Assembly: GCA_003049465.1 (NCBI GenBank)
Contig: PYSS01000018.1
Location: forward strand, 314,792 to 378,791
Direction of reading: 5' to 3'
DNA from: Magnaporthiopsis rhizophila
Lineage: Eukaryota > Ascomycota > Sordariomycetes > Magnaporthales > Magnaporthaceae
DNA length: 64,000 bases
Numbering within the stretch: position 1 is the first letter of the stretch; each line of letters opens with the position of its first letter. Position numbers and translations under genes: made by a program. Under the pieces are notes generated by a model. The model was not told the origin of the DNA. It searched no databases and was given only the letters and a program-made list of their open reading frames with translations. Below are positions 14,767-25,481 of the stretch, in pieces.

Positions 14767-16021
14767 GCCGCACGCACGCACACCGCGACCAGGCAGCGAC
14801 TCGCATTCCTACCCCCCAACCTTCGGGCCTCGCGTGGCTTCCTTGCTCCAGTGCCGCGTGCTCGCCCAGGACCCACCAGCCCTGCCGACAGCTGCAGAGA
14901 TCGAGATACGAAACGCAGCTATTTTTGTTTCCTTTCTGCTTCCCTTTTTGCTCCTGGTGTGAGGTACCTGGACCAACGCCTCGGCGGGCAGCATCGAAGA
15001 TCCAAAACGTGACGTGACGGAACGACAGACGGAAAAACATCTAGGGCCGAATCGAGCCTACGCAGACGCCGCCCCGCCGTTTCACCCCGTCTAGAAAACG
15101 ACCAGCGCCAGCAGCAAACGAGGCACGCCTCCCGTTCATATAGATCAAATTTGCTCCCGCACCACCCGCCCGCCCATCGTACGCTCGCCACCACAACAGG
15201 GGAGGGCGTTCTGCGACTAGACTCCCCATAGCGCCTTGCTAGCGCCGTGCCTGCTGGGCTTGCCGTCCCGCCACCCACACTTGTCAGTCGTCTGATCAGA
15301 TCTGCCTAATCAAAATCGACACACACAGCCCGACTTTGGCTCCTTATTCTCCTTGCTTCGCTCTCAGCGCCAGCCCTGGACTACACCGGCCCAGGCCCGC
15401 GCTCCCAGCTGCTGTGACGAGCGCCAATCTCGGGGCGAGCCCTGACGAATCCCGCTGTCCTGGTCTGCCCAAAAACGAGGAAAATCCCAATCCCACTCCC
15501 CTCCCCGGTTTTTTTTTTATCAGGCCTGGCCAAGCCCAAGCACCTCTCCCTCAGTTGCATCCATTTTACCCACCCCTCGAAAAATAACGACCAACAGCAC
15601 CCGCGCTTCCGTCACTGCTGCTCCACATCCCCATCTGCTTCCCTGGTACATATCTGCGACCTCCCCCCTCCACACCCCGTCTCTCTTCGATCTGCGCCTT
15701 CCGTTTGGTTCGGCCATCTCGTCTGTTCCACCCTGCAGCTGCCCTCTCACCAACCTCGCATCGACTCGCCTCGGCTTGACCCGGTCCGCTGGCCCTCGAT
15801 CGATCATCTCGTCTTGACATCGCCTCGAGGTCTGCTCTGAGCCTGGGGACGGCCAATTGTGCCTCGAGTTTCCCATCGTCTTAGACATTGTCGTCGTTAC
15901 AGAGGCTGCCGACGACGAACAGCAGCAGCAGCAACGACGGCAACAACGCCGCCACCATCACCAAACCTTTGCTGGCGTCCTACGTGCACTCAACACTGCT
16001 CTTGCTCTCGAGGGACGGCAA

Positions 16022-16030
16022 ATGCGCTAG
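16022..16030 (+). promoter_or_regulatory. Minimal upstream ORF (ATG-codon-TAG) before the GATA-factor start
   Basis: ATG CGC TAG forms a two-codon upstream ORF ending 48 nt before the proposed start codon at 16,079. If the leader is transcribed through here, a scanning ribosome would meet it first. Whether it lies in the mRNA is unknown. Confidence 0.3.
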
Positions 16031-16078
16031 GAGCCAAACGCCCAAGGGTTGTGGGTGTCCGCCGAACTGAGACCGGTA

Positions 16079-17908
16079 ATGGAAGAGGACGACTCTGGCT
16101 CAAGGCATAGGTTCGTACTCCTTTCTCTCTCCTAGCAGGGTTTCCGGTCTGTCCCGCCGCACCCGCGCGGCGAAGGCGGCGTGGCTCCCCACGCTGTAGC
16201 CAGTGTGGGCAGAGTGGCAACAGCACGCAGTAAAAGACGAGCAAAGCACGCTGACACCAACTTGATCTCTTTTCCGTCTGCAGCGGTCCGAATTCTGCTA
16301 CTAGCACCAGCGGGCATCCTGATTACTACGACCAGCGCCTGCGAGATTCTCACGATAGGCCCTACCGGCCAGCATCATCCGTCATGGCCACGGCTGCTCT
16401 GATCAGCCCAAGCACACCCTACCATCCTCACCACTCACCCTATCCAGCATCAGCACCATCTTATCCTCCTCATACTTCAGTGCCAGCCATGATTTCTCCA
16501 GTCGAGTCCAACCGTCGCGCCTCGGACGACAGCGACACGAACAACCACCGCACTTCTCTGCCCTCCATCAGGGACATCATCAACGGCAAAGGTCAAGGTG
16601 GTTCCTCCGGACCCCAAACTCTACCGTCCCCGTTCTCCAGCCAGCCTAGCGGACCGCCACCCCCTCCACCACGCTCCTACGCAGAGCCGCCCCCGACCCG
16701 CGAGAGGCCTCCTTCTCCTCCGAGGCCACTGCACCCGTCGTCGGTTTATCCGCGCTCCGAGACGCTGCCTGCATTTGCAGATGCGCCGCGCCCACCACCC
16801 GGCCCGCCACATGCTGGACCACCACAGCTCAGCATCTACCCCGGAGCCCCGCCACCGCCTCCAGGCAAGCCCGATTCGGCGCACGACATTGACCGCAGGC
16901 AGCCGCATCATCCCGAAGGAGGACCACCACCACCACCCCATGTGAATGGCCACTATTCTCACCACGGGCCGCCGCCCCCGCCACCACCGCACCCGTCGCA
17001 GGTGCCGCAACCCCCGCCTCCGCACCCCCACGCGCAGCAGAGCCATTCGCCATATTCGAATGGCCCGCCAGTCCCACTCCCGCCGGGCCAGTTGCCTCTC
17101 GGCGCGTACCCGATGTCGCCACGCCATCATGGCGGCCCGCCATTGCACTCGCCATACGGCGCCCAGCGGCCACCGATGAATCCCGAAGAGGCCGAGTACG
17201 CCAGGCGCCGTGGCAAGTACGACCAGCTTCCAGGCCACCACTACGAGGTCTGGAACTACTCGGATGCGCTGGCAAAGGTCCGTAAAGCTCAACAAGGATT
17301 CCTTTTTTCCCGTGTCCGTCTTTTTCTGCCAATCAAAACTAACAACTCGTCAACGTGCAGATCGGCAGCAGCTCTCGACAGATCCTATCCTTCGCTGAGA
17401 CGTACGGCAAGATTGCGCAGGAGGAACAGGGCCCTCCCCCGCCGGGGAGGTTGCCAACCGAGGAGCAAATCGCCGACATGGTTAGCAACTGCGAGACGAT
17501 CCACTACATGCTCGACATGGTCCGGGGCTCCGTAAGCCAGACCATCATGAACCAGCGCATGCGTGAAGGCAGCCGAGCGAGGGGTTTCCCAGAGGACGAG
17601 GACGTCAATATGTTTCACGATGGCATGAAGCAAGGCTACGGCGGCGGGGAGGTCAAGAAGCGGCGTGGGGTACGTTCATAAATGCTCACCTGTCCAGCAG
17701 CCTTTTTTTTTCTAACATTTTTGTGATGGATTAGCGCGCCGCACCTCCGGGCCGATGTCACAGCTGCAACCGTATCGACACTCCCGAATGGAGACGTGGT
17801 CCCGACGGCGCCAGGACGCTCTGCAACGCCTGCGGGCTTCACTACGCGAAGCTGGAGCGGAAGAGGCAGATGGAGCAGCGAGGCCGTAAGGGCGATGAGC
17901 GCAGCTAG
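16079..17908 (+). CDS. nsdD: GATA-type zinc-finger transcription factor, NsdD/SUB-1/PRO44-like
   Basis: Probable regulator of sexual development, binding GATA sites in the nucleus (role from the family). Four exons are proposed: 16,079-16,110, 16,284-17,277, 17,361-17,669 and 17,735-17,908, giving 502 residues. The phases agree throughout; the donors read GTTCGT, GTCCGT and GTACGT. The 11-codon first exon restores an open frame running upstream of the ATG at 16,384, which would be a shorter alternative start. Order of parts: an acidic N-terminus; a long region rich in Pro, His and Ser (residues about 40-290); a charged helical segment with QILSFAETYGKIAQ (about 350-440); and a C-terminal zinc finger CHSC...CNAC with 18 residues between the cysteine pairs (453-478), in the last exon. 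The 18-residue spacing and C-terminal position are as in NsdD. The orthology call is from memory of the family, not a search. Confidence 0.87.
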
Positions 17909-19100
17909 AGAGGCCCCTTGGCTTGCAGCGGGATCCCTGCAAAGCTCCCTCTGAGCGGCCGAATTCTTTGCTTCGTATGGAACCAAAACGCACCTCGACT
18001 ACAGCGCCAGCCACACTCCGTCTACTTAATTATTTTGCGAGCTGGATATTTTCTTCCTTTTTTTTTTTTTTTTCATCCTGCTCACTCCCTTCCTCTGCGG
18101 GCTCATGAATTTGCTGTGAGATAAGAGCAGCAGCAGCAGCAACAACAACACATGCAGCTCCTCTCCCCCAATCTTAACGAACCAACAATATTGCAACTGC
18201 ATTCGAGAGCGCGGCCTTCCTTAATTCCTGTGCGACGAAATTTCGCATGCCACGACGTCCCGAATCAAAGCGATCAGCATCCAAATCGAGAGCGAGAAAA
18301 CTTACCCTTTTTTTCCACGACTACTCTTCGATCTCTCTTTTTCTTTTTCGTTTCTTTCTTAATACCCTTCATGGAGCCGGGACGGAGTGGCTGCAATTTC
18401 GTCTTGGCGAAAGCAACCCCTCGTTGATTTATGAACGCTACCTTGTCACTGTCGCTATCTATCCTACTACTATTTTTTTTTTTTCGCGAAGACTTTTTTT
18501 TTTCTTTTTTTGCAGCGTGGAAATATGAAAGAGTCTTGTATATACCCATGGGGAAATTACGGCTTCGGTTTACTCTTAGTTCACACACTAGCATTGCGCG
18601 GCGTTTTTCTTTTCTTCCTCTTTCTCTTCTTCTTCTTTCGCTACTCCCCATTCAAAGCTTCTACTCATCTGGGTAGCCGTGTGCACTCGATCCGTTCGCT
18701 CTCCACGAAGCTATTCTCTATTCTGCCAACCTACTTGAACTTTTGGTCTGTGCGTCTGTCTATGTTGTGTGTATATATCTGTGTCGTGTCTTGACCTGTG
18801 CTTTTTTTGTCGTGCCCTTTTTCTCTTTGACATGATGCATTTCATTTTGGCTCGGACTAGTTTTTTTTTTTTTTTTTTTGTGTGTGTAGCTAGAGGTATC
18901 TAAGGTACCCGTTTACCTAAGGCTCTAACAGACCTTCTTTACCTAGAAGGGCAAAAATTGAAGAATGTCTAACCGCCCCTCTACACACACGGACGTCGGC
19001 TGAGCGAGCGTGGCGGGTGAGGCGGATTTCGCGTTCTGCCTCTAGGCAAGAGCGAGGCTCGGGCCGCAGTAGCGGGCTCAATGGGACGTGTGGTTAGTTT

Positions 19101-19102
<2 letters not shown>

Positions 19103-19143
<41 letters not shown>

Positions 19144-19209
19144 NNNNNNNNNNNNNNNNNNNNNNNNNNNNNNNNNNNNNNNNNNNNAAAAAAAAAAAAA
19201 AAAAAAAAA
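19103..19209. other. Assembly gap: poly(G), 44 N, poly(A)
   Basis: A run of 41 G is followed by 44 N (19,144-19,187) and a run of 22 A. This is a sequencing or assembly gap flanked by homopolymers, so the true length is unknown. Open frames crossing it are meaningless. Confidence 0.97.
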
Positions 19210-19806
19210 CAAGGCGGCGGGGAGTTGGTTCATTGAGCGTGCGCAGGCTCGTATCACCAAGTATGCGAGTGTGCGTTTGCGGCACCCGACTCTGGGCCTG
19301 AGTCCTCGATAAATCACATTGGTTTTTTTTTTCCACCGATAAGAGGGAAAATGTGAGAGATGATGGATGGATGGTCCTACCATAATCCAATCTTTTCTTT
19401 TTTTCTCACTTTTTTCCTGCTTGGTCGCGCCGCCAAACCGCATTGCCCGTTTTGCTCAGCCCTGGTTTCACCTATCCCATTCCTCTCCCTTGGCACTCCT
19501 CGATTTGCGACCTGTCGCATTTCCCATTCCGCGCCGCCGCCGCCGCTGCCGCTGGCGATGTAGTACATGTTCGGAATAAACGGGGGACTCAGTCGTGCCA
19601 CCGTGTTACTCTACCGTGTCTGTATTATTGAGGCAAGGGCCCTGTGAGGGAAGAGCTTCATGGCGTTCCTGTTGGGGCGTGGGACATCAATCGGTGTGCA
19701 GCCCTGCTGCTCCCAGTTGACCAAGAGCAACTCCTACCCATTGTTTTGTTTCTTCCACTTGGCTGCACCTCATGGAGTCGCTGTCGTTTATTGTTTCGAA
19801 CGAAAC

Positions 19807-19807
<1 letters not shown>

Positions 19808-19844
<37 letters not shown>

Positions 19845-19891
19845 TTTTTTTTTTTTTTTTTTTTNAAAAAAAAAAAAAAAAAAAAAAAAAA
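19808..19891. other. Poly(A)/poly(T)/N/poly(A) ambiguity
   Basis: A run of about 35 A, then GG, about 20 T, one N (19,865) and about 26 A. This is probably an unresolved homopolymer junction, not a faithful sequence. Confidence 0.9.
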
Positions 19892-22800
19892 GGTCTGTAT
19901 TTTATCTTTCTTGGTTGTTTGCTCACCCTTCGCATTCCCGCGCAGGTCTGCTTGGCCCGGGGACAAGATGATGAAACGAAACCAATGCAGCCTATCACCC
20001 CATCCCCGCCGTGTGGCGGCCAACCAGGACATTTCTGGTGAGCCGGACCGCATTTCTTGTCAGCCGTGGATGGGTGGTCGATTGGAAGTGAGGAATGAGA
20101 TAGACATAAGAACAGGCAGACCCAGCGAGGAGATTGGCGGCGGAAAATCACCAGTGCATTTACGGTCCCTTTTAAACTTTGGCCGTCTCCTAGGGCGGTT
20201 CTAGTAAGCATGCACCTAAAATGGGGCTGCTGCATGGAAGAGGCTCGGGACGTGAGACGTTCGTTCTCTGCGCTGCTAGTTTGACGCAGTGAAGAACAAA
20301 ATAAAGAAAAAAAAAAAGAAAAAGAAAAAGCAGCTGATCTATCTTTTACAGTAGCGCGGCCCTGGGTGCTGAGGGCGGGGGCCCCACGACGGGTAGGGAA
20401 AATAGATGCTGGGCGGGTGCTGTTGTGCTTTCCACATGCTGCGTGTTAGTGGCCGACACGGCGGATGGAACGGGCAGATTTTGGCCTGTCAAAAAAAAGG
20501 GATGACGTCCGTTGTGGCATCCATCTCCGTCCGTTTTCGCAGGTTCAGGGCAACCAACCTAGGCAGGCAAAAATATCCTAATCGCCCTTGCCGTGGAACG
20601 TGACAGATCGGATTTGGCAAGCCTTGGGGCATTGCCTCATAGGGAACGGTTCGGGATTCATGGCCCGTTAGGCAGCTGGGTGCGGTACGGACAACACATT
20701 TGTGCTCTTGTGTTCTTCGGGAAATGCGGCAGGGGATTCCGCGCTATTCGGATTTCTATGGTAGGCAGCTGCTCGTCCTAATGGAAAGAAGGAAAAAGGA
20801 CCAACCGCGCAACATTGGTGGGCTGCCGGCGGGGGCTAAAATATGACCGTGACTCCCTTTCCATCCCTTGCTGCGGACTTCGTCACCATACGCAATGGTA
20901 CACCGCGCAACCCGTCGGGGGACACTTTCGTCTTGGAAGCACGGCTTTCGGGACCTGCTTTTCCTCAGATCCTACCGTTCAGCCATCATATTTTCCACGG
21001 CTTTGCCGATTGCTTCCTTATTCTTCGTCGAACTACCTCCTACCTACCCACCACCGACCTCCCCCATTTTTTTTTCCCCTTCTGTCCCCGGGGGTGCTTG
21101 GTGTCTCAGGATCCAGTGACGTCGGAGTATTTTCTCCTTTTAGCAAGCCCGAGTCCGAGCCGTCCTTCCTGAGGTTTGGCCAATTGCTGTTTGGCAGCGG
21201 GTGGTGGGCCCCATCGTTTATCTGCCACCCCACCTCCCCACCGATCGATCTCACAACCAGCTCGCAGGAGCCGACCGAGCCGACATTTGGCAGCTCCATC
21301 ATCCATCGCGCAAACCAGGGGGGGGGGGGTTGGTTCGTTGCCCCAGGGGTGTGGGGCCCACCTGATCTTTTGCTCTCGGCTACACTTGCCCCAAGCTGCT
21401 GCCCGATGCTACATACTTTGTTGTTGATTGGTTCACGCTTGCACAGGCTTCAATTTTCTGACCAATTCGAGAGCAAGCCACCGACCGAAAAAACCCGGAA
21501 ACAGCAACGCCCCAGGCGCAGCATCCCCAGCGCCCCGAGATTGGACCAGTCGATCTGGACAGGCTGCCAATCGTGGGTGTCCCTTTTCTTTGTCACGACC
21601 ATGCCTGGTTTCTCACCGTGGCGTGCACCGTTTCTTAGTTGACGTCAGTTGATCATCTTCGGGCCCGAACAGTGTTTCCACCCCCCTCCAAGCCATCCAA
21701 GTCCCGTCCTGCATCGGCCATTTGACTTGGCCCGGAGTCTTGACCAACCGGCCTGCAGATTCCATCTTGGCGACATCAGCACCGGCCATCTTTCTTGTCC
21801 GTCTTTTCTGTCTGCCCTGCGTCTTACCACTCACTGGACGACGCAAACCGGACAACGACAGCGAAGGCCACGAGGAGACATCCTTTCTCTGCCCACAGTT
21901 TTTTCGAGCGACGGCGGTTTCGTTCGGGTCGCACTCTCCGCTGCGTGACATATGTCTCGGGTCCTCGTCTGTCTCGTTCATAGCCGCCCATGGCCACTTG
22001 CAGCGCCTGCGCGAGGTCGCACAGATCGGAAACGCTGTCGCGCCTTGTTTCCCTTTTGGCCTGTGTTCGTTTTCTCTCTTTCTCCAAAGCCGGGGGATGG
22101 TGTGGGCGGCTGATGAGGCCAAGTGGCCAGCCGGGGGGTCCAGCGGAACAATGAGCTCATTGGCTGCAGCATCCCTTCGGCGGGTGACGAGGTTGCCCAA
22201 GACATCTGCGCCTTTTGTGCGCACACGCAATATCGAGCAACCTCCCCTATCCCTTCACTCACCACCTTGTCTTTTCTCGATCGCGGCCGGCGGCATGAGT
22301 CGAGACACGACCATCTGAGACATTTCACTATATCTGGCATGAGGTCCGATGCTGGTCCGATGCGTGGTGTGCACGAGAGAGAGAGGGGGGCAGAAGGTGA
22401 CTCTGACAAGGACGGGGACTTGAGAAGGCTGGGCTGAGGGCCAAGCCTGATCGCTCATTGGACCGAAAACGGGCTTTCTTAGATCCTCAGGGAACACCAC
22501 CCTCGATCTGGGTACGGTGTAGCCCACGACGCCGCCGCCGCCGGTGCCACGACTGCCAGCGTGTTCGAGGATGAAATATCTCGTCGGGGTTCAGCTTTGC
22601 CCACCACGTTGTGCGTCGTGATCGTCTTACGTGTTTATGGGCGTGCTCAAGTCCGACCTTGCTGACCTTTTTCCACGGCTTTTCATTTCTTGCTTTTTCG
22701 TCCTTGGGTTCCTCAGCTGTGTATCTCCTCGATGGTGGTTAATGTGCCGCCGACCCGCCGATCTTCCACCTCTCGGCCAACGAGAAACTGGTATCAGGGA

Positions 22801-23130
22801 TGAACCCCGGAGACTTATTCCTACTTTAGCAGTTGGGAATACACTTAAACAAATATAAAAGCAAGTCAGATTGGAACTCAAAAGAACGCAGGTATACGTG
22901 TGCATATCGTGGAGAGTAAGACATTGGTTTAACCGCCATGAAGATGGAAATTGTGGTAAAAACCGGCGTCTGGAAGCTGCTATAGGAGAACATCCGTATC
23001 TCGCTCAATACGTAAATTGTTGCCCCACGGGTAGTTTGTAGTTTGCCGATACATGATCTTACAAGCCCTGCTGATATGATATCACGATCAATTTCTCCAT
23101 TCCCCGTTTCTCCCAGCCGATTCCGCTTGG

Positions 23131-23134
<4 letters not shown>

Positions 23135-23185
<51 letters not shown>

Positions 23186-23186
23186 N

Positions 23187-23229
<43 letters not shown>
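23135..23229. other. Poly(T) tract with one N
   Basis: A run of about 94 T contains a single N at 23,186. The length is unreliable. The run could mark the tail of a decayed retroelement or be an assembly artefact. Confidence 0.9.
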
Positions 23230-23230
<1 letters not shown>

Positions 23231-23884
23231 AAGGTTTATTGCCTAGCTTGCACTTGCTTGCATCCACGTCGTCTCTTGTATGGCGGGGGCGACCTAGATG
23301 GGTGAGGACGGCGGTAGGATTGTTCAACAACAGCACCCGCATGTTTACACGTTTACTCCGCGAGTATGAGGAAAGTTCCAGCGCCGGCAGGTGGTAGATG
23401 GTTCTGCGAGGCGCGGAAAAGAACTACAAAAACTCTCCTAATCACCCTGTGACCACAAACAATGACACACACGACGATGCGCAGACCATGGCGGTGGCTG
23501 GTTGATATGGCTTCCCAAGTCGAGTCTCGGCAGTCTTTCCAGTAGTGAAGATGGGGGCATTGGGAGATCTGTTTGGCGGCAGCGACGCACTTCCATTATC
23601 ACGGCCGGGCGCAGGGGATGGCCGATGATTCGCATGGCGGCTCCCTTTTCGTCAGCCTACTTGCGGCCCCTACGCGGCGGCGAACTACGTAGATAGATGG
23701 AAAACGGGCGGTCTCAGACGCTGGGACGAAGGGGACCCCGAGACAGTCGGGTTGGATTCCAATATCAAATTGGGCTACATACGTGGGGGAGGCGTCGTGC
23801 ACGATCCTCCCGAAAATTGTCGCTGCCACCCGACCGCACACCAACGTTCAATAAACGGTAGCATTTGGGTTCACACTCTCTTCC

Positions 23885-24140
23885 CCTTATATGCCCCGAC
23901 CGTAGGCAGATTATCAACAGCTCACAGCAGCAAACCGGGTGGTCGAACGGGTAAAACCGTGGTGTTAAAAAAATGCCACAACCTTCTTCCACGGGTGAGG
24001 GCCAAGAAAACCCCAAGCTCGCTGATTCGAATCCGTCTGTTGACGGCAACTCGACTTTAGAGCTACCGAAGTAAAACCCCCAAAAAGTGGGGTTTTCGTA
24101 ACTCGACTCCCCTCGAAGGGCAGTCGAGTGAGCTTTTTGC
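23885..24140 (+). repeat. Structured 256-bp repeat with Pol III-like boxes, copy 1 (SINE-like or ncRNA)
   Basis: Nearly the same sequence as the reverse complement of 33,927-34,178. Parts in order: TATA-like CCTTATAT (23,885); an A-box-like TGGTCGAACGGG (23,939); a short hairpin around TTAAAAAAAT; a B-box-like GATTCGAATCC (24,024); a hairpin with arms AAAACCCC/GGGGTTTT (24,073-24,096); a hairpin with 8-bp outer arms ACTCGACT/AGTCGAGT (24,101-24,129); and a TTTTT stretch (24,133) that could end Pol III transcription. No canonical tRNA cloverleaf can be folded, the T stem pairs poorly, and no target duplication is obvious. It could be a tRNA-derived SINE without an A-rich tail, or a repeated Pol III RNA gene. 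Confidence 0.6.
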
Positions 24141-25481
24141 CTTCACGCACTTACCAAATCTGTTCTTTTATAGGTCCGATGTGCCGGAAAGCCCGGTTAG
24201 GCGGGCAGGGCTCCGTTTTGGACGGCAGCCTGCCTCTCGCCATGCTGGGGTCTGGTTCTGTCCGGCAACGCACGCAGCCGATGCCACGTACATGCGACGC
24301 TGAGGAGCCGCCATCCGTATTGTCGTGGTTCTTTTTCTTATTACGTCGTTGGAGGCAGTTCGTCCTCCGCTCGTTCTGGTGATCACGTCGAGGCCCACGC
24401 CTCTTGGCACCGAAAGCGCAACGGCGAGCCGAGCCTGCTGAATGACGGTGCGGCGAATTGGCCGCCCAGTTCCCTCCCTCCCCCCGGGTCAGCTTTGGAC
24501 GTTCCACCTTGGCAGCCGATATGCTAGGAAACAATCCAATGGGGGACAAAGGCCCCTTCAGACCCTCCCCAGGCGGTGATCTTGAGGTCCCAAAAAAAGC
24601 CTCCAGACGCCATCGCGACCATTTGTTGCCTAGCCCAGTGCATAGCGCCTCTCGCGGCATCAGGGAGTGTGCCCTGTCTGGATCCTTGGAGGGGCCGTGT
24701 TATACAGGTAGCACTTGTCTGGGGGCAATATCCAGTTTGTTTAATCCATCATGCATGAATGCGGTGCCCCTGAATTCCCTACAAGTGCTGGCAGATAAAC
24801 GCCCACCACTACCATTAGAAGCATGCCTTCCAATGTGAAATATAGCATGGATCCCACGAGCTACATGATATCTTTTACTACGCAACTAGACCTTCCCTTT
24901 TTGAAGACCTTCGTCGTAGGTTTCCCACACAATATTGCCTCGGCTCTGCATCAGGGCCTTGCTGGGTCAACTACTTATGTTTATGCCAGTGGTCTATCCT
25001 ACGAGATGTAGAGTCCAAACTGGCGAACTTCAAAGGATGGCTGGACCCTCTGGTATGGAAGGTGGTGCCGCTTGGAACGAAAAATCCAAGGTGTTGCGCG
25101 GGTATATCTTGATGATAGTCGGTGATGGCGACCTGCAAGTGGTGGGCACACAGCCCTTGCCTAGATCGTCAAATGGCAAAACATTGCGTTCAAAACCTGG
25201 TCGTGTTTTGATATTTCATGGTGAAGTTCTCTCCCGTCCCAGTATCACCCACTCACTGCCGCTGCCTCAATAATACTCAGAAGCGTGAAATCGTAAAGAA
25301 CCGACCGCAATGCGTCAGAGCACCTCACCTATAATCATTCCTATATATTCTATAATCCGCCGTTAAAGCTGCTGCGGTATGGGGAACCAAGTACACAGGC
25401 ATCCTTCAAAGAAAGGAGTGGACTTGGTCATGTCGCAACCACCAAGACACAAGAGTGAGTTATAGCAAAGAAGTCTAATCG

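Larger units (their letters stand above)
1..16078. other. Long gene-free tract upstream of the GATA-factor gene
   Basis: I find no open reading frame here with family resemblance, consistent splice signals or a protein-like composition. The longer frames are low-complexity or arginine/proline/serine-rich shadows. What can be seen is non-coding: poly(A)/poly(T) runs (for example near 376-403, 5,862-5,880, 12,600-12,650, 13,010-13,064 and 14,440-14,458), microsatellites (listed separately), T/C-rich stretches, and a long CT-rich leader-like segment from about 15,300 to 16,078 leading into the NsdD-type gene. A very long upstream regulatory region is plausible for a developmental transcription factor, but that is inference. 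Unannotated non-coding RNAs cannot be excluded. Confidence 0.6.
17909..25481. other. Gene-free tract with assembly ambiguities
   Basis: No supported gene lies between the GATA-factor stop and glutamate-cysteine ligase. The first few hundred bases are T-rich and probably include the 3' UTR of the upstream gene. The tract contains three homopolymer/N sites and the first copy of the inverted structured repeat (listed separately). Open frames in 20.8-22.5 kb are Ser/Pro/Arg-rich and show no splice or family support. From 24.2 to 25.4 kb I see nothing recognisable. Confidence 0.55.

Noticed and set aside
19644..20204. 186-residue plus-strand frame across poly(A)/poly(T)
   Set aside because: Consists partly of Lys and Phe homopolymers around an N; a product of an ambiguous homopolymer junction.
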